This document shows positions 16,176-23,267 of a stretch of DNA of 31,691 nt, one piece after another. The notes under the pieces are model-generated. The model worked only from the letters and a program-made list of their open reading frames with translations. It did not search any database and had not been told where the DNA came from. A program made the position numbers and the translations under genes. The DNA is from an uncultured Bacilli bacterium (GTDB lineage Bacteria > Bacillota_I > Bacilli_A > RF39 > UBA660): NCBI GenBank assembly GCA_944372315.1, contig CALVYX010000076.1:1-31691 (forward strand). Direction: 5' to 3'. How positions within the stretch are numbered: the first letter of the stretch is position 1; each line of letters opens with the position of its first letter.

Positions 16176-17191
16176 TACATCATCACCTTAACTTTCATTA
16201 CTCTTCTTATAATAATTATATATAATATATATATTAAAATTATCACTATTAATAAGAAAATTCCTATAGGATCAGTAAATAGAGGTACAAAATATGTTGG
16301 ATTTAGTATAAAGATACCAACAAATAATAGAACAGGTATTGCTACTAATATTTTAAATATTGCATTAGCTGATGCAGCAAGTGCCCCTAATTCTTCTTGT
16401 AATTTTTTTCTAGTAAATGAATTACGTTCCACAGACGCAAAAACTTGAACGATATTTCCACCAGTTTTATTTAAAACATTTAAGGAAGTTGTAATATATC
16501 TTGCTTCTTTAGTATCTATTCGTTTAGTAAAGCGTTCAAATACTACCTCCATATTTAATCCAAAACTTAAATCAATATACATTTTCTTAAACTCTTCACT
16601 AATAGGTCCTGTTAATTCTGTTGAAACAATATAAATTGCTTGCATAATACTAAGTCCTGATTTAAATGAGTTATTCATAATAATAATTGCTTTTAGCATA
16701 TCTTTTTCTATTTGTATTTTACGCATTTTAGTCTTAGACATCAAGAAAACATCAGGTATAAAAAATCCTATTAGAAAAGTTGAAAATAATTGAAAAAAAG
16801 TAATAGGCTTATATTGAAAAACATCAGATACAACAATCAAAGCCATCATAGCAAGTCCTGCAAAGACTTTATTAGACATATAATCCATTGGATCTTCTCT
16901 AATTATTCTAGTATTATCACAATATTTTTCATATTTCTTACTATATTCATCAAAAATTTTAATCTTATATAAGAATTTCGACATTCTTTTTTGACTATAA
17001 TGATACATTTTTATTAGTTTATCAAAAAGTGATAATCCATTACTTTTAATAGTATTCACTGTAAACTTACTAAAACGTCTTTCCAATCTAGTAAGTCGAT
17101 TTAATCTTAATAGCCATATTACTATGCCAAATAATAATACAATAATAATTATTTGCACAATAAGTAAATTTATATTATAACCACTTGGCAT
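16175..17191 (-). CDS. tadB: TadB-like inner-membrane platform protein (GspF family)
   Basis: A 338-residue membrane protein with one segment near the N-terminus (about 9-28), a central hydrophobic pair (about 110-150) and two C-terminal segments (about 280-333). The cytoplasmic GspF-type domain shows the FKSGLSIMQAIYIVS helix and GGNIVQVFASVERN motif typical of TadB. It precedes tadC with a one-base overlap and follows tadA by 11 bases. It acts with TadC as the platform that transmits ATPase motion to pilin insertion or substrate export. Confidence 0.88.
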   Translation of the reverse strand: MPSGYNINLLIVQIIIIVLLFGIVIWLLRLNRLTRLERRFSKFTVNTIKSNGLSLFDKLIKMYHYSQKRMSKFLYKIKIFDEYSKKYEKYCDNTRIIREDPMDYMSNKVFAGLAMMALIVVSDVFQYKPITFFQLFSTFLIGFFIPDVFLMSKTKMRKIQIEKDMLKAIIIMNNSFKSGLSIMQAIYIVSTELTGPISEEFKKMYIDLSFGLNMEVVFERFTKRIDTKEARYITTSLNVLNKTGGNIVQVFASVERNSFTRKKLQEELGALAASANAIFKILVAIPVLLFVGIFILNPTYFVPLFTDPIGIFLLIVIILIYILYIIIIRRVMKVKVMM

Positions 17192-17202
17192 AGTGATCCC
17201 TC

Positions 17203-18585
17203 CTAGTCTTTTTTCTTCTTATCTTTTTTATTTAATTCGTTTTCAATTCCCATGAAAATATCATCTACAGAAGTAACTCCTCTACTTTTCATTTTCTTAT
17301 ATACTTGGGGAATATAATTATATAAAATAAATTCTCCATTTACTTCCCCTTTATCAGTTAGCCCTTTTTGGCGGAAAGCAAATATTTCTTTTAGTAAAAT
17401 ATTCTCTCCATCAAAACCTACTACTTCAGAAATACTAGTAACTTTTCTTCTACCATCACTAAGTCTTTCAATATTAATAACAATATCTAAAGCTTTCTCT
17501 ATATATTCCCTTACAGCTTTTAATGGGATATCAATTCCGCCCATTAGAATCATGGTTTCCAATCTATTTAGAGCATCTTCTGCGGAATTTGCATGAAGTG
17601 TAGTTAATGACCCATCATGACCAGTATTCATAGCTTGTAACATATCAAATGCTTCTTTACCACGAACTTCTCCAACAATAATACGGTCTGGTCTCATACG
17701 TAATGAATTCCTAACTAGGTCTCTTATTGTTACTTCTCCTTCACGCTCATAATTAACATTTCTTGTCTCTAACGAAATAACGTGACTTTGTTTTAATTTA
17801 AGTTCAACGGCATCTTCTATTGTAATAATTCTCTCATCCGGATTAATGAAATTAGATAAAACATTTAATAGCGTTGTCTTACCTGATCCTGTTCCACCAC
17901 AAACTACAATATTTAATTTTGCCTCAACACAAGCATCCATAAATCTTGCCATATAAGGTGTCATTGTACCATTTCCTATTAAAGATTCAATATTACTAAT
18001 ACTTTCTTTAAATTTACGAATTGTCATAACAGGGCCTTTGACAGATAATGGTGGAATTATAGCATTAATTCTTGAACCATCTGGTAAATGAGAGTCAACC
18101 ATTGGATTACTAGAATCAATTGTTCTACCTAATGGTTGAACAATTCGCTGAATCGTTCTAATAATATGATCATCATTAATAAACGATACAGAGTTATCTC
18201 TTAACAATTGTCCATCTACTTCAATATAAATTTCATTAGGACCATTAACCATAATTTCTGTTACATTTTTATCTTCTAGTAATTCAGTAATTGGTCCATA
18301 TCCATTGATTTCATTTTCAATTAGATTGAAGATATGATTCCTTTCCACATTAGACAAATCATAACCTTCTGTAATTCTATCTATTTCTTCATTAATATAT
18401 TGTGTTAATAACTTCTCATCTGGTATTTGATTATCAATTAATTCTTGAATAATAGTATTTCTAAATTTATCTAATAAATCTTTATCTTTAAAAATATCAT
18501 AATCATTTGTTACATCTTTGCTATAACTACCATCAATATTTTCGTTTTCTACTTCAAATTCTTTTAACCAACTATTTTTCTTCAT
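17203..18585 (-). CDS. tadA: TadA/CpaF-type secretion ATPase
   Basis: The hexameric ATPase that powers Tad pilus assembly or secretion. An N-terminal helical domain is followed by a RecA-like motor. Walker [10 protein letters not shown] lies near residue 230, the Asp box is in TIEDAVEL, Walker B is in [12 protein letters not shown], and the His box is [12 protein letters not shown]. All catalytic elements are intact. The ATG at 18583-18585 (460 residues) is preferred to the one six bases upstream, because AGGAGG abuts that upstream ATG with no spacing. It overlaps the end of tadZ, indicating coupling. Confidence 0.95.
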   Translation of the reverse strand: MKKNSWLKEFEVENENIDGSYSKDVTNDYDIFKDKDLLDKFRNTIIQELIDNQIPDEKLLTQYINEEIDRITEGYDLSNVERNHIFNLIENEINGYGPITELLEDKNVTEIMVNGPNEIYIEVDGQLLRDNSVSFINDDHIIRTIQRIVQPLGRTIDSSNPMVDSHLPDGSRINAIIPPLSVKGPVMTIRKFKESISNIESLIGNGTMTPYMARFMDACVEAKLNIVVCGGTGSGKTTLLNVLSNFINPDERIITIEDAVELKLKQSHVISLETRNVNYEREGEVTIRDLVRNSLRMRPDRIIVGEVRGKEAFDMLQAMNTGHDGSLTTLHANSAEDALNRLETMILMGGIDIPLKAVREYIEKALDIVINIERLSDGRRKVTSISEVVGFDGENILLKEIFAFRQKGLTDKGEVNGEFILYNYIPQVYKKMKSRGVTSVDDIFMGIENELNKKDKKKKD

Positions 18586-19366
18586 CTTCATCCTCCTCTT
18601 TATTATCTTCTAATAATCTAAGAGCTAAATGAGAAAAATTAACCGAATCTTTAGAATTACTATTTAACATTTTCTCAAAAACATCTAAAGTTTTGCCTTC
18701 AATAATATATTTATCAATTCCCCTTACATAAAATGATTTTGGAATAATAAAATTAATTTTTTCATTAATAAGATTCTCCATATCATATTCACTAAAATAT
18801 TTTTTTCTATCATCTACTGCATTATTTAAAACTAATAATAAATTATCAACATTCATATTGTTACAAATAGATACAAAAACTTTAGTACTTTTAATATCTA
18901 ATGAATCATTAGTAAAAATATCTAAAATAGTATCCGAACATTCGAATGCTACCATATTAGTAACACTTAAAATATGATTTGTATCTATTAGTACTACATC
19001 ATAACGATTTGCAAAACTTCTTAAAATTACTTCTAAATACTTACGATCAATTCTAGAAGCTTGTCTTGGATCTTTAGGAGATGCTAAAACATCAATATAT
19101 TCATCGTACTTAACAATATATTCTTTATTATCGTCATATTTATAACGGTTGTTAGCTACATCATCACACAAATTATAGATATTTCCTTTAACATCTAAAT
19201 TAAGGGCAAAAGCAATATCACCATTATACAAATCTAAATCAATTATTAAAATTCTCTTCTTTATCTTTTTTAAAACGGCTGCTAATTGTAAAATGGCAAT
19301 AGACTTACCTACTCCGCCTTTCATTGATGTAATTGTTATTACCTTACCTTTTCTAACTTTAGCCAT
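18572..19366 (-). CDS. tadZ: TadZ/CpaE-like ParA-type ATPase
   Basis: A 264-residue MinD/ParA-like ATPase with the deviant Walker A KGGVGKS (16-22), the switch-like LIIDLDLYNGD (about 40-50) and DVVLIDTNH (about 121-129). Such proteins place Tad machines in the cell. Unlike the usual TadZ/CpaE of about 375-500 residues there is no receiver-like N-terminal domain; the protein begins six residues before the first ATPase strand. The C-terminus is acidic ([12 protein letters not shown]). It overlaps tadA by 14 bases with the start chosen here. The role is taken from position and fold. Confidence 0.85.
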   Translation of the reverse strand: MAKVRKGKVITITSMKGGVGKSIAILQLAAVLKKIKKRILIIDLDLYNGDIAFALNLDVKGNIYNLCDDVANNRYKYDDNKEYIVKYDEYIDVLASPKDPRQASRIDRKYLEVILRSFANRYDVVLIDTNHILSVTNMVAFECSDTILDIFTNDSLDIKSTKVFVSICNNMNVDNLLLVLNNAVDDRKKYFSEYDMENLINEKINFIIPKSFYVRGIDKYIIEGKTLDVFEKMLNSNSKDSVNFSHLALRLLEDNKEEDEDEEK

Positions 19367-19383
19367 GTTATCACATCCTTATT

Positions 19384-19752
19384 TTATTGATATGGTGGAA
19401 AATCATCATTAGTATAATCAAAACTTTCTTTTGAAGTTAAAGTATAATGATCTTTTCCAATAATACTACCAAATAAACTTTTGATTTCTTTTTTTAAAGT
19501 AAGTTCTACTTTTTCACTACTTACAAACATAAAATCTATTTTGATATCTTTATCGTTTTTTTCCACGTATTCTTTTATTTCTTCTTTCGTCATTTTATTT
19601 ATAACAGCATCTTTTACTATTAACTTATTAATTTGATTAAGCTTGTTAGTATTATAAGCAATATAAGTATTGTCAACGATATATGCTGCTAGCAATAATA
19701 AAAGCGGAAGAATTAAAACAAAGAAAATTAATGCTTGACCTTTATTGTTCAT
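19384..19752 (-). CDS. TadE/TadF-like pseudopilin lacking Glu5
   Basis: A 122-residue single-span protein. Its start, MNNKGQALIFFVLILP, matches the TadE-like N-terminus: a short basic leader, a glycine before the cleavage site, then a hydrophobic helix (about 6-27). In standard prepilins the fifth residue after the cleaved glycine is Glu; here it is Phe. The exposed part has helices and strands with no known domain. It overlaps the preceding tadE by 11 bases and carries a GGGTGAT ribosome binding site within tadE. Probably a minor subunit of the Tad structure. Whether it is cleaved is uncertain, since no TadV-type peptidase is in the window. Confidence 0.75.
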   Translation of the reverse strand: MNNKGQALIFFVLILPLLLLLAAYIVDNTYIAYNTNKLNQINKLIVKDAVINKMTKEEIKEYVEKNDKDIKIDFMFVSSEKVELTLKKEIKSLFGSIIGKDHYTLTSKESFDYTNDDFPPYQ

Positions 19753-20098
19753 ATTTTATCACCCTAGTAGCTGTAACTGGATATGGTGAAGTAAGAATTA
19801 AATTTAAACCCGGTGTAATAAGATCAATATTTCTCTGTAATGTAACCGTTAAATATCCTTCGTTATCTTCTTGTAAAGACACATCGATTTTTGAAGTTGC
19901 ATTTTTATTTATTTCGTCATAAAGTGTATCATAATCAATACTATCCCGATCTATATCATCAATTATTCCTAAAGACGTCTCTAATTCATTTTTATTGACA
20001 AAAATTCTTCCAAAATCGATAACCGCAAAAATAAGCATGATAAGAATTGGTAGAATTAAAACAAATTCAATCAATGCTTGTCCTTTTTTATCTAGCAT
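19742..20098 (-). CDS. tadE: TadE-like pseudopilin
   Basis: A 118-residue single-span protein beginning MLDKKGQALIEFVLILP, the standard TadE-like domain. Cleavage would fall after Gly6 and the critical Glu is at +5, followed by a helix of about 20 hydrophobic residues ending at FGRIF. The rest is a small extracellular beta-rich part. TadE proteins are minor pseudopilins needed for Tad pilus assembly. It is the first gene of the tad run, with its own extended -10 promoter (20123-20131) and a GGGGTGG ribosome binding site. Confidence 0.88.
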   Translation of the reverse strand: MLDKKGQALIEFVLILPILIMLIFAVIDFGRIFVNKNELETSLGIIDDIDRDSIDYDTLYDEINKNATSKIDVSLQEDNEGYLTVTLQRNIDLITPGLNLILTSPYPVTATRVIKYEQ

Positions 20099-20122
20099 CT
20101 TACCACCCCTATTATATGTATC

Positions 20123-20131
20123 ATTATATCA
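20123..20131 (-). promoter_or_regulatory. Extended -10 promoter of the tad operon
   Basis: Minus strand TGATATAAT (TGnTATAAT) about 25 bases before the tadE ATG. There is no clear -35 box; the preceding DNA is the T run of the upstream terminator. Confidence 0.6.
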
Positions 20132-20136
20132 CATGG

Positions 20137-20170
20137 CAAAAAAAAATAAAACTATTAAGTCTTATTTTTT
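20137..20170 (-). terminator. Terminator after the third TasA-like gene
   Basis: Minus-strand 12-bp A/T-rich stem (20159-20170 with 20141-20152, one G-U wobble), 6-nt loop, continuing T run. Confidence 0.65.
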
Positions 20171-20178
20171 TAGTTTAA

Positions 20179-20679
20179 TTATTGTGTTAAATTTTGAACA
20201 TAATTAGCTGTTACTACAAATGTATTAGTTATATCTTCTGGTTGAGCTTCGATATCATCATAAGTAGCTTTTACAGTTATAGTCTCTGTTCCATTAGTCT
20301 TTACTAAAACAGGTCTAGTTGCTAAATCATCATTAGATGGCGTAACAGTAAATGTTATTGGAGCATCACCACTTGGTGTAGCAATAATAGAATCTAATTT
20401 AGCATCTAGTGTACCCGTATTCTTAACAGTAAGAGTACATGTGATTTCTTGGCCTGGAACATCTAAGTTAAATCCAACTATAGCAGTACTGCTACTTGAA
20501 ATACTAACACTACCACCTGCTTCACAAGAACTATTATCCTCATCAAATCCTACTGCCCAAGTTGAAGCAATACTTGCTGTACCATTAATATTTAATGCTG
20601 AATTAAAAGCTGCAAAGGCAATTGACATAACTATAACTACTACACATAACATTACAATTAATAAACCCTTATCTTTCAT
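20179..20679 (-). CDS. TasA/camelysin-like secreted protein (paralogue 3)
   Basis: A 166-residue exported protein with the start MKDKGLL, a hydrophobic core to about residue 23, and a signal peptidase I site AFA|AF. The mature start AFNSALNINGTASI resembles the 'AxFsdt' start of TasA/CalY proteins. A beta-rich body follows, with the family-like 'PGQEITCTLTVKNTGTLDA' segment (75-93) comparable to 'PGD...f.v.N.Gsl' of TasA. Cys52 and Cys81 match cysteines in the two paralogues upstream. It has its own promoter (20707-20735) and terminator (20137-20170), an AGAGGAGG ribosome binding site, and lies directly upstream of the tad genes. TasA relatives form extracellular fibres; whether this one does, alone or through the Tad machine, is unproven. 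Confidence 0.72.
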   Translation of the reverse strand: MKDKGLLIVMLCVVVIVMSIAFAAFNSALNINGTASIASTWAVGFDEDNSSCEAGGSVSISSSSTAIVGFNLDVPGQEITCTLTVKNTGTLDAKLDSIIATPSGDAPITFTVTPSNDDLATRPVLVKTNGTETITVKATYDDIEAQPEDITNTFVVTANYVQNLTQ

Positions 20680-20706
20680 ATATCCTCCTCTACTATTTAC
20701 ATTATA

Positions 20707-20735
20707 AGTATAGCATTATAAAGATTAAAAAACAA
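20707..20735 (-). promoter_or_regulatory. Promoter of TasA-like paralogue 3
   Basis: Minus strand TTGTTT (20730-20735), 17-bp spacer, TATACT (20707-20712). Two further TATAAT hexamers (20715-20720 and 20701-20706) flank it, so the exact start may vary. Confidence 0.65.
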
Positions 20736-20760
20736 GAAAAATATTATGCTATTTTTTTTA

Positions 20761-20790
20761 AAATAAAAAAGATATAGAATTCTATATCTT
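20761..20790 (-). terminator. Terminator after TasA-like paralogue 2
   Basis: A perfect 22-base palindrome (20769-20790) followed on the minus strand by a T-rich run. Confidence 0.85.
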
Positions 20791-20805
20791 AATTACCTAT
20801 TATTA

Positions 20806-21354
20806 TTAAGCTGTTAAATCTTGAGTATAATCAATAGTAACAGTTAATGTTTTAGTTTTTTGATCACCTGTTGGAGCAGCTCCACCAAGATTGTCAACAA
20901 ATTCAGCATCAATTGTATAAGTAGCAGTTCCACTTTCAGCAACTAATTTGTCATTTTGATTGATTCCACTCACTTGATATTGGATAGGTCCATCAGTTAA
21001 TCCAGTAGCTGCAGTACTACCATCTTTTGTAACAATACTGATGTTACTTGCTACAGCATCTAATGTACCAGTATTGGCAATTGTAACTCTACATTGTCCA
21101 GTATCACCTGGTTGATTAAATGTAAAATTAAATGTTGCTGTAGTTCCAGTAAAACTTTTTGTAACAGCTGCAGCTTCTCCACCTTCAACAGCAGTAGCTT
21201 CACATTCAATACCAGTAATAGCTACGTTCCAGTTAGATGAAATTGTAGCAGTACCATTAATATTTAATGTAGTACTAAATGCTGCATATGCAACAGCCAT
21301 GATACAAACAACTGCACATAATAATCCAATTACAATATTTTTACTATCTTTCAT
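20806..21354 (-). CDS. TasA/camelysin-like secreted protein (paralogue 2)
   Basis: A 182-residue exported protein, the closest relative of the gene at 21454. The first 45 residues are nearly the same in both: MKDSKN, a hydrophobic core, cleavage AYA|AF, then STTLNINGTATISSNW. The mature body is beta-rich with QPGDTGQCRVTIANTGTLDA (81-100), the TasA-like hallmark. Cys51 and Cys88 are the conserved pair. The rest is alanine-, threonine- and glycine-rich, typical of a secreted structural protein. It is flanked by its own strong promoter (21382-21410) and terminator (20761-20790), with a GGAGGAG ribosome binding site. A structural subunit of a surface fibre is the likeliest role; a secreted protein of unrelated function is possible. 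Confidence 0.75.
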   Translation of the reverse strand: MKDSKNIVIGLLCAVVCIMAVAYAAFSTTLNINGTATISSNWNVAITGIECEATAVEGGEAAAVTKSFTGTTATFNFTFNQPGDTGQCRVTIANTGTLDAVASNISIVTKDGSTAATGLTDGPIQYQVSGINQNDKLVAESGTATYTIDAEFVDNLGGAAPTGDQKTKTLTVTIDYTQDLTA

Positions 21355-21381
21355 TTAATCTCCTCCTATTTTCATGATTTC

Positions 21382-21410
21382 ATTATAACAAGATTGTATT
21401 AAAAATGCAA
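21382..21410 (-). promoter_or_regulatory. Strong promoter of TasA-like paralogue 2
   Basis: Minus strand TTGCAT (21405-21410), 17-bp spacer, TATAAT (21382-21387) with extended TG (TGTTATAAT). About 27 bases before the ATG. Confidence 0.8.
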
Positions 21411-21432
21411 TATCATTTTTAATACTTTACAT

Positions 21433-21455
21433 AAAAAAACACAAATGTGTTTTTT
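21433..21455 (-). terminator. Terminator after TasA-like paralogue 1
   Basis: Minus-strand 9-bp stem AAAAAACAC/GTGTTTTTT with a 4-nt loop and T run. It overlaps the stop codon. Confidence 0.8.
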
Positions 21456-21996
21456 ATGCACCAGCATCCATATCTTGTACAAAGATAGGTGTTACTGTTA
21501 ATGATTTAGTCTTGTCTCCAGCACCTGGTTGAGTTGAAGTAGATGCATCATATGTACCAGTAACTGTAAATGTCATTTCACCTGCAGCTGCTAATTTTTT
21601 AGTATTATCAATTCCTTGAACACTAAATCTAATAGCACCTGTTGCATCATTTCCTGTTATTTGAACATCACTTACTTTAGCATTTAAAGTACCAGCATTT
21701 TTAATTTTAACAGTACATGTAGCAGAGTCTCCTGGTTGAACAAAACTCATTGTAAATGTTGCAGAAGTTCCTCCATCTGCTGTACCACTTGCTGAAAGTC
21801 CTTCTTCACTTCCACCAGCAGCAGCTTGTGTAGTACATGAAATACCATCACTTGCAGGAATTATTACTGACCAGTTTGATGAAATGTTAGCACTACCATT
21901 AATGTTTAATGTTGTAGTAAATGCTGCATAAGCTACAGCCATTATACAAAGTACTGCACATAGCATTCCAATCACTAAATTCTTACTATCTTTCAT
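21454..21996 (-). CDS. TasA/camelysin-like secreted protein (paralogue 1)
   Basis: A 180-residue exported protein: MKDSKN, hydrophobic core, cleavage AYA|AF, then TTTLNINGSANISSNW. The body contains QPGDSATCTVKIKNAGTLNA (87-106), matching paralogues 2 and 3, and the conserved cysteines 54 and 94. The ATG at 21994-21996 is chosen over one 30 bases upstream for two reasons. AGAGGAGG lies just before it, and the upstream ATG falls in the -10 box of the promoter (22026-22054). The gene has its own promoter and terminator. It is the first of three tandem copies leading into the tad operon, which suggests a dosage-demanding structural protein. Confidence 0.75.
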   Translation of the reverse strand: MKDSKNLVIGMLCAVLCIMAVAYAAFTTTLNINGSANISSNWSVIIPASDGISCTTQAAAGGSEEGLSASGTADGGTSATFTMSFVQPGDSATCTVKIKNAGTLNAKVSDVQITGNDATGAIRFSVQGIDNTKKLAAAGEMTFTVTGTYDASTSTQPGAGDKTKSLTVTPIFVQDMDAGA

Positions 21997-22025
21997 ATTA
22001 TCCTCCTCTTCTATTTTATAAATCA

Positions 22026-22054
22026 ATTATAGCAGACAAAAAAATAATTTTCAA
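22026..22054 (-). promoter_or_regulatory. Strong promoter of TasA-like paralogue 1
   Basis: Minus strand TTGAAA (22049-22054), 17-bp spacer, TATAAT (22026-22031) with extended TG (TGCTATAAT). Confidence 0.8.
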
Positions 22055-22090
22055 TAACTAATAATTAGATTTTACGATAAGATGTAAACA

Positions 22091-22118
22091 AAAAAAAGAT
22101 AGATTAAACTTAACTATC
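22091..22118 (-). terminator. Terminator of the hydrolase-murF-ddl operon
   Basis: Minus-strand stem GATAG/CTATC (22114-22118 with 22098-22102), whose loop can pair further (TTAA/TTAA), followed by seven T. It overlaps the end of the gene at 22110. Confidence 0.7.
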
Positions 22119-23246
22119 CATTTTTTTCCTTTTTACATAATTATTAGAAAATAATTCTGTATTACGCATATTATAATTTTCAGTAACTGTTTTTATCAAG
22201 AAATCTTTACTAACGAAAACATCTGGGTATTTATCTAATCTTTTAGATATAACTTTCAATATAGTATCTTTAGAAATATCATTACTATCTCTTACTCTAT
22301 CATAAAAAGTGCTAAATGGCATATTGAATTCTTGTTCTATTCTTTCTATTTCACTTTTACCGAAATGACGAATATAACTGTTTAAATAATAATTATATTC
22401 ATCCATATTTCTAGCCGATAATGGCTTTAATAGTCCTATAGCATTACCATTATAAAATGAATTATTATATTTATCTAAAGTAATAGCAAAGAAATTATAA
22501 TTCATCTGCCTAGCTAAATTATTTCGATATTGATCTTTGAAAATAGTATCAGAAGAAGGATCAAATAAATAAATACCATTTACTTTATAAACATCATCAT
22601 TAATTGATACTAAAGACACAAAATTTTCATCATTCATAGAAGTTTTACATACAAAAGAAGGAATATTTAATCTAGACAATACTTCTTTAAAAACAAGATT
22701 ATATCCACAAGAACTAGCTTTTCTATTGCTAATTATTTCAGGTAAGCGATTATATTTACTAGAAGAATCATAATTAAACAATTTAATACGATCATATAAA
22801 TAACATACCTTATCTAATATAGATACATCTTCTAAACTACCAAGTTCTTCTATTATTTGATTAAACCATTCATTTAGTATACGATACTTAGTTAATGATG
22901 TAATCTCATATTTATTACCTTCTATTAAATATGCCACATTCCAAGTATCAATATTAGCAAAATTTGTATTAGTTAACCACACTTTTTCATCATTAGATAA
23001 TTTCTTCATAATGAATTTTTCTACTTTAGCATCATCAATATTAGGTAATAGTTCTAATAACGACTTTATTTTTTCAATACTTTCTATATCAATATTATCT
23101 TTAAAATATACTTGAGATAATAATACTGAAGATGAAAGTAATTGCCCTAAATCATAAAATTCAGCATCAGTCAAAGGGTGATCAAAAGACAAATTAGAAA
23201 GTAAATTAATTTTACTATTAACATCTAAATCTATTGCTCCAACCAT
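22110..23246 (-). CDS. Transglutaminase-like protein with apparently incomplete active site
   Basis: A 378-residue protein without a clear signal peptide or membrane segment. Residues about 145-235 resemble the transglutaminase-like/papain fold: helix KVCYLYDRIKLFNYD, then NRKASSCGYNLVFKEVLSRL with the candidate nucleophile Cys180. The strand pair leads to GIYLFDPSSD, with Asp229 in the expected aspartate place. The expected histidine, usually in an 'HaW' strand, is absent; the matching segment reads NFVSLVSIND. The flanks are helical and charged. It is the last gene of the wall-precursor operon, 21 bases after ddl. It may be an inactive binding module or a cysteine hydrolase with altered residues; the substrate is unknown. 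Confidence 0.6.
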   Translation of the reverse strand: MVGAIDLDVNSKINLLSNLSFDHPLTDAEFYDLGQLLSSSVLLSQVYFKDNIDIESIEKIKSLLELLPNIDDAKVEKFIMKKLSNDEKVWLTNTNFANIDTWNVAYLIEGNKYEITSLTKYRILNEWFNQIIEELGSLEDVSILDKVCYLYDRIKLFNYDSSSKYNRLPEIISNRKASSCGYNLVFKEVLSRLNIPSFVCKTSMNDENFVSLVSINDDVYKVNGIYLFDPSSDTIFKDQYRNNLARQMNYNFFAITLDKYNNSFYNGNAIGLLKPLSARNMDEYNYYLNSYIRHFGKSEIERIEQEFNMPFSTFYDRVRDSNDISKDTILKVISKRLDKYPDVFVSKDFLIKTVTENYNMRNTELFSNNYVKRKKMDS

Positions 23247-23267
23247 ATTCTACCACCCTTATTATTT

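Noticed and set aside
21997..22026. Upstream start for TasA-like paralogue 1
   Set aside because: That ATG overlaps the -10 hexamer and would encode the RBS as a Glu-rich stretch; the two paralogues both start at the MKD position.
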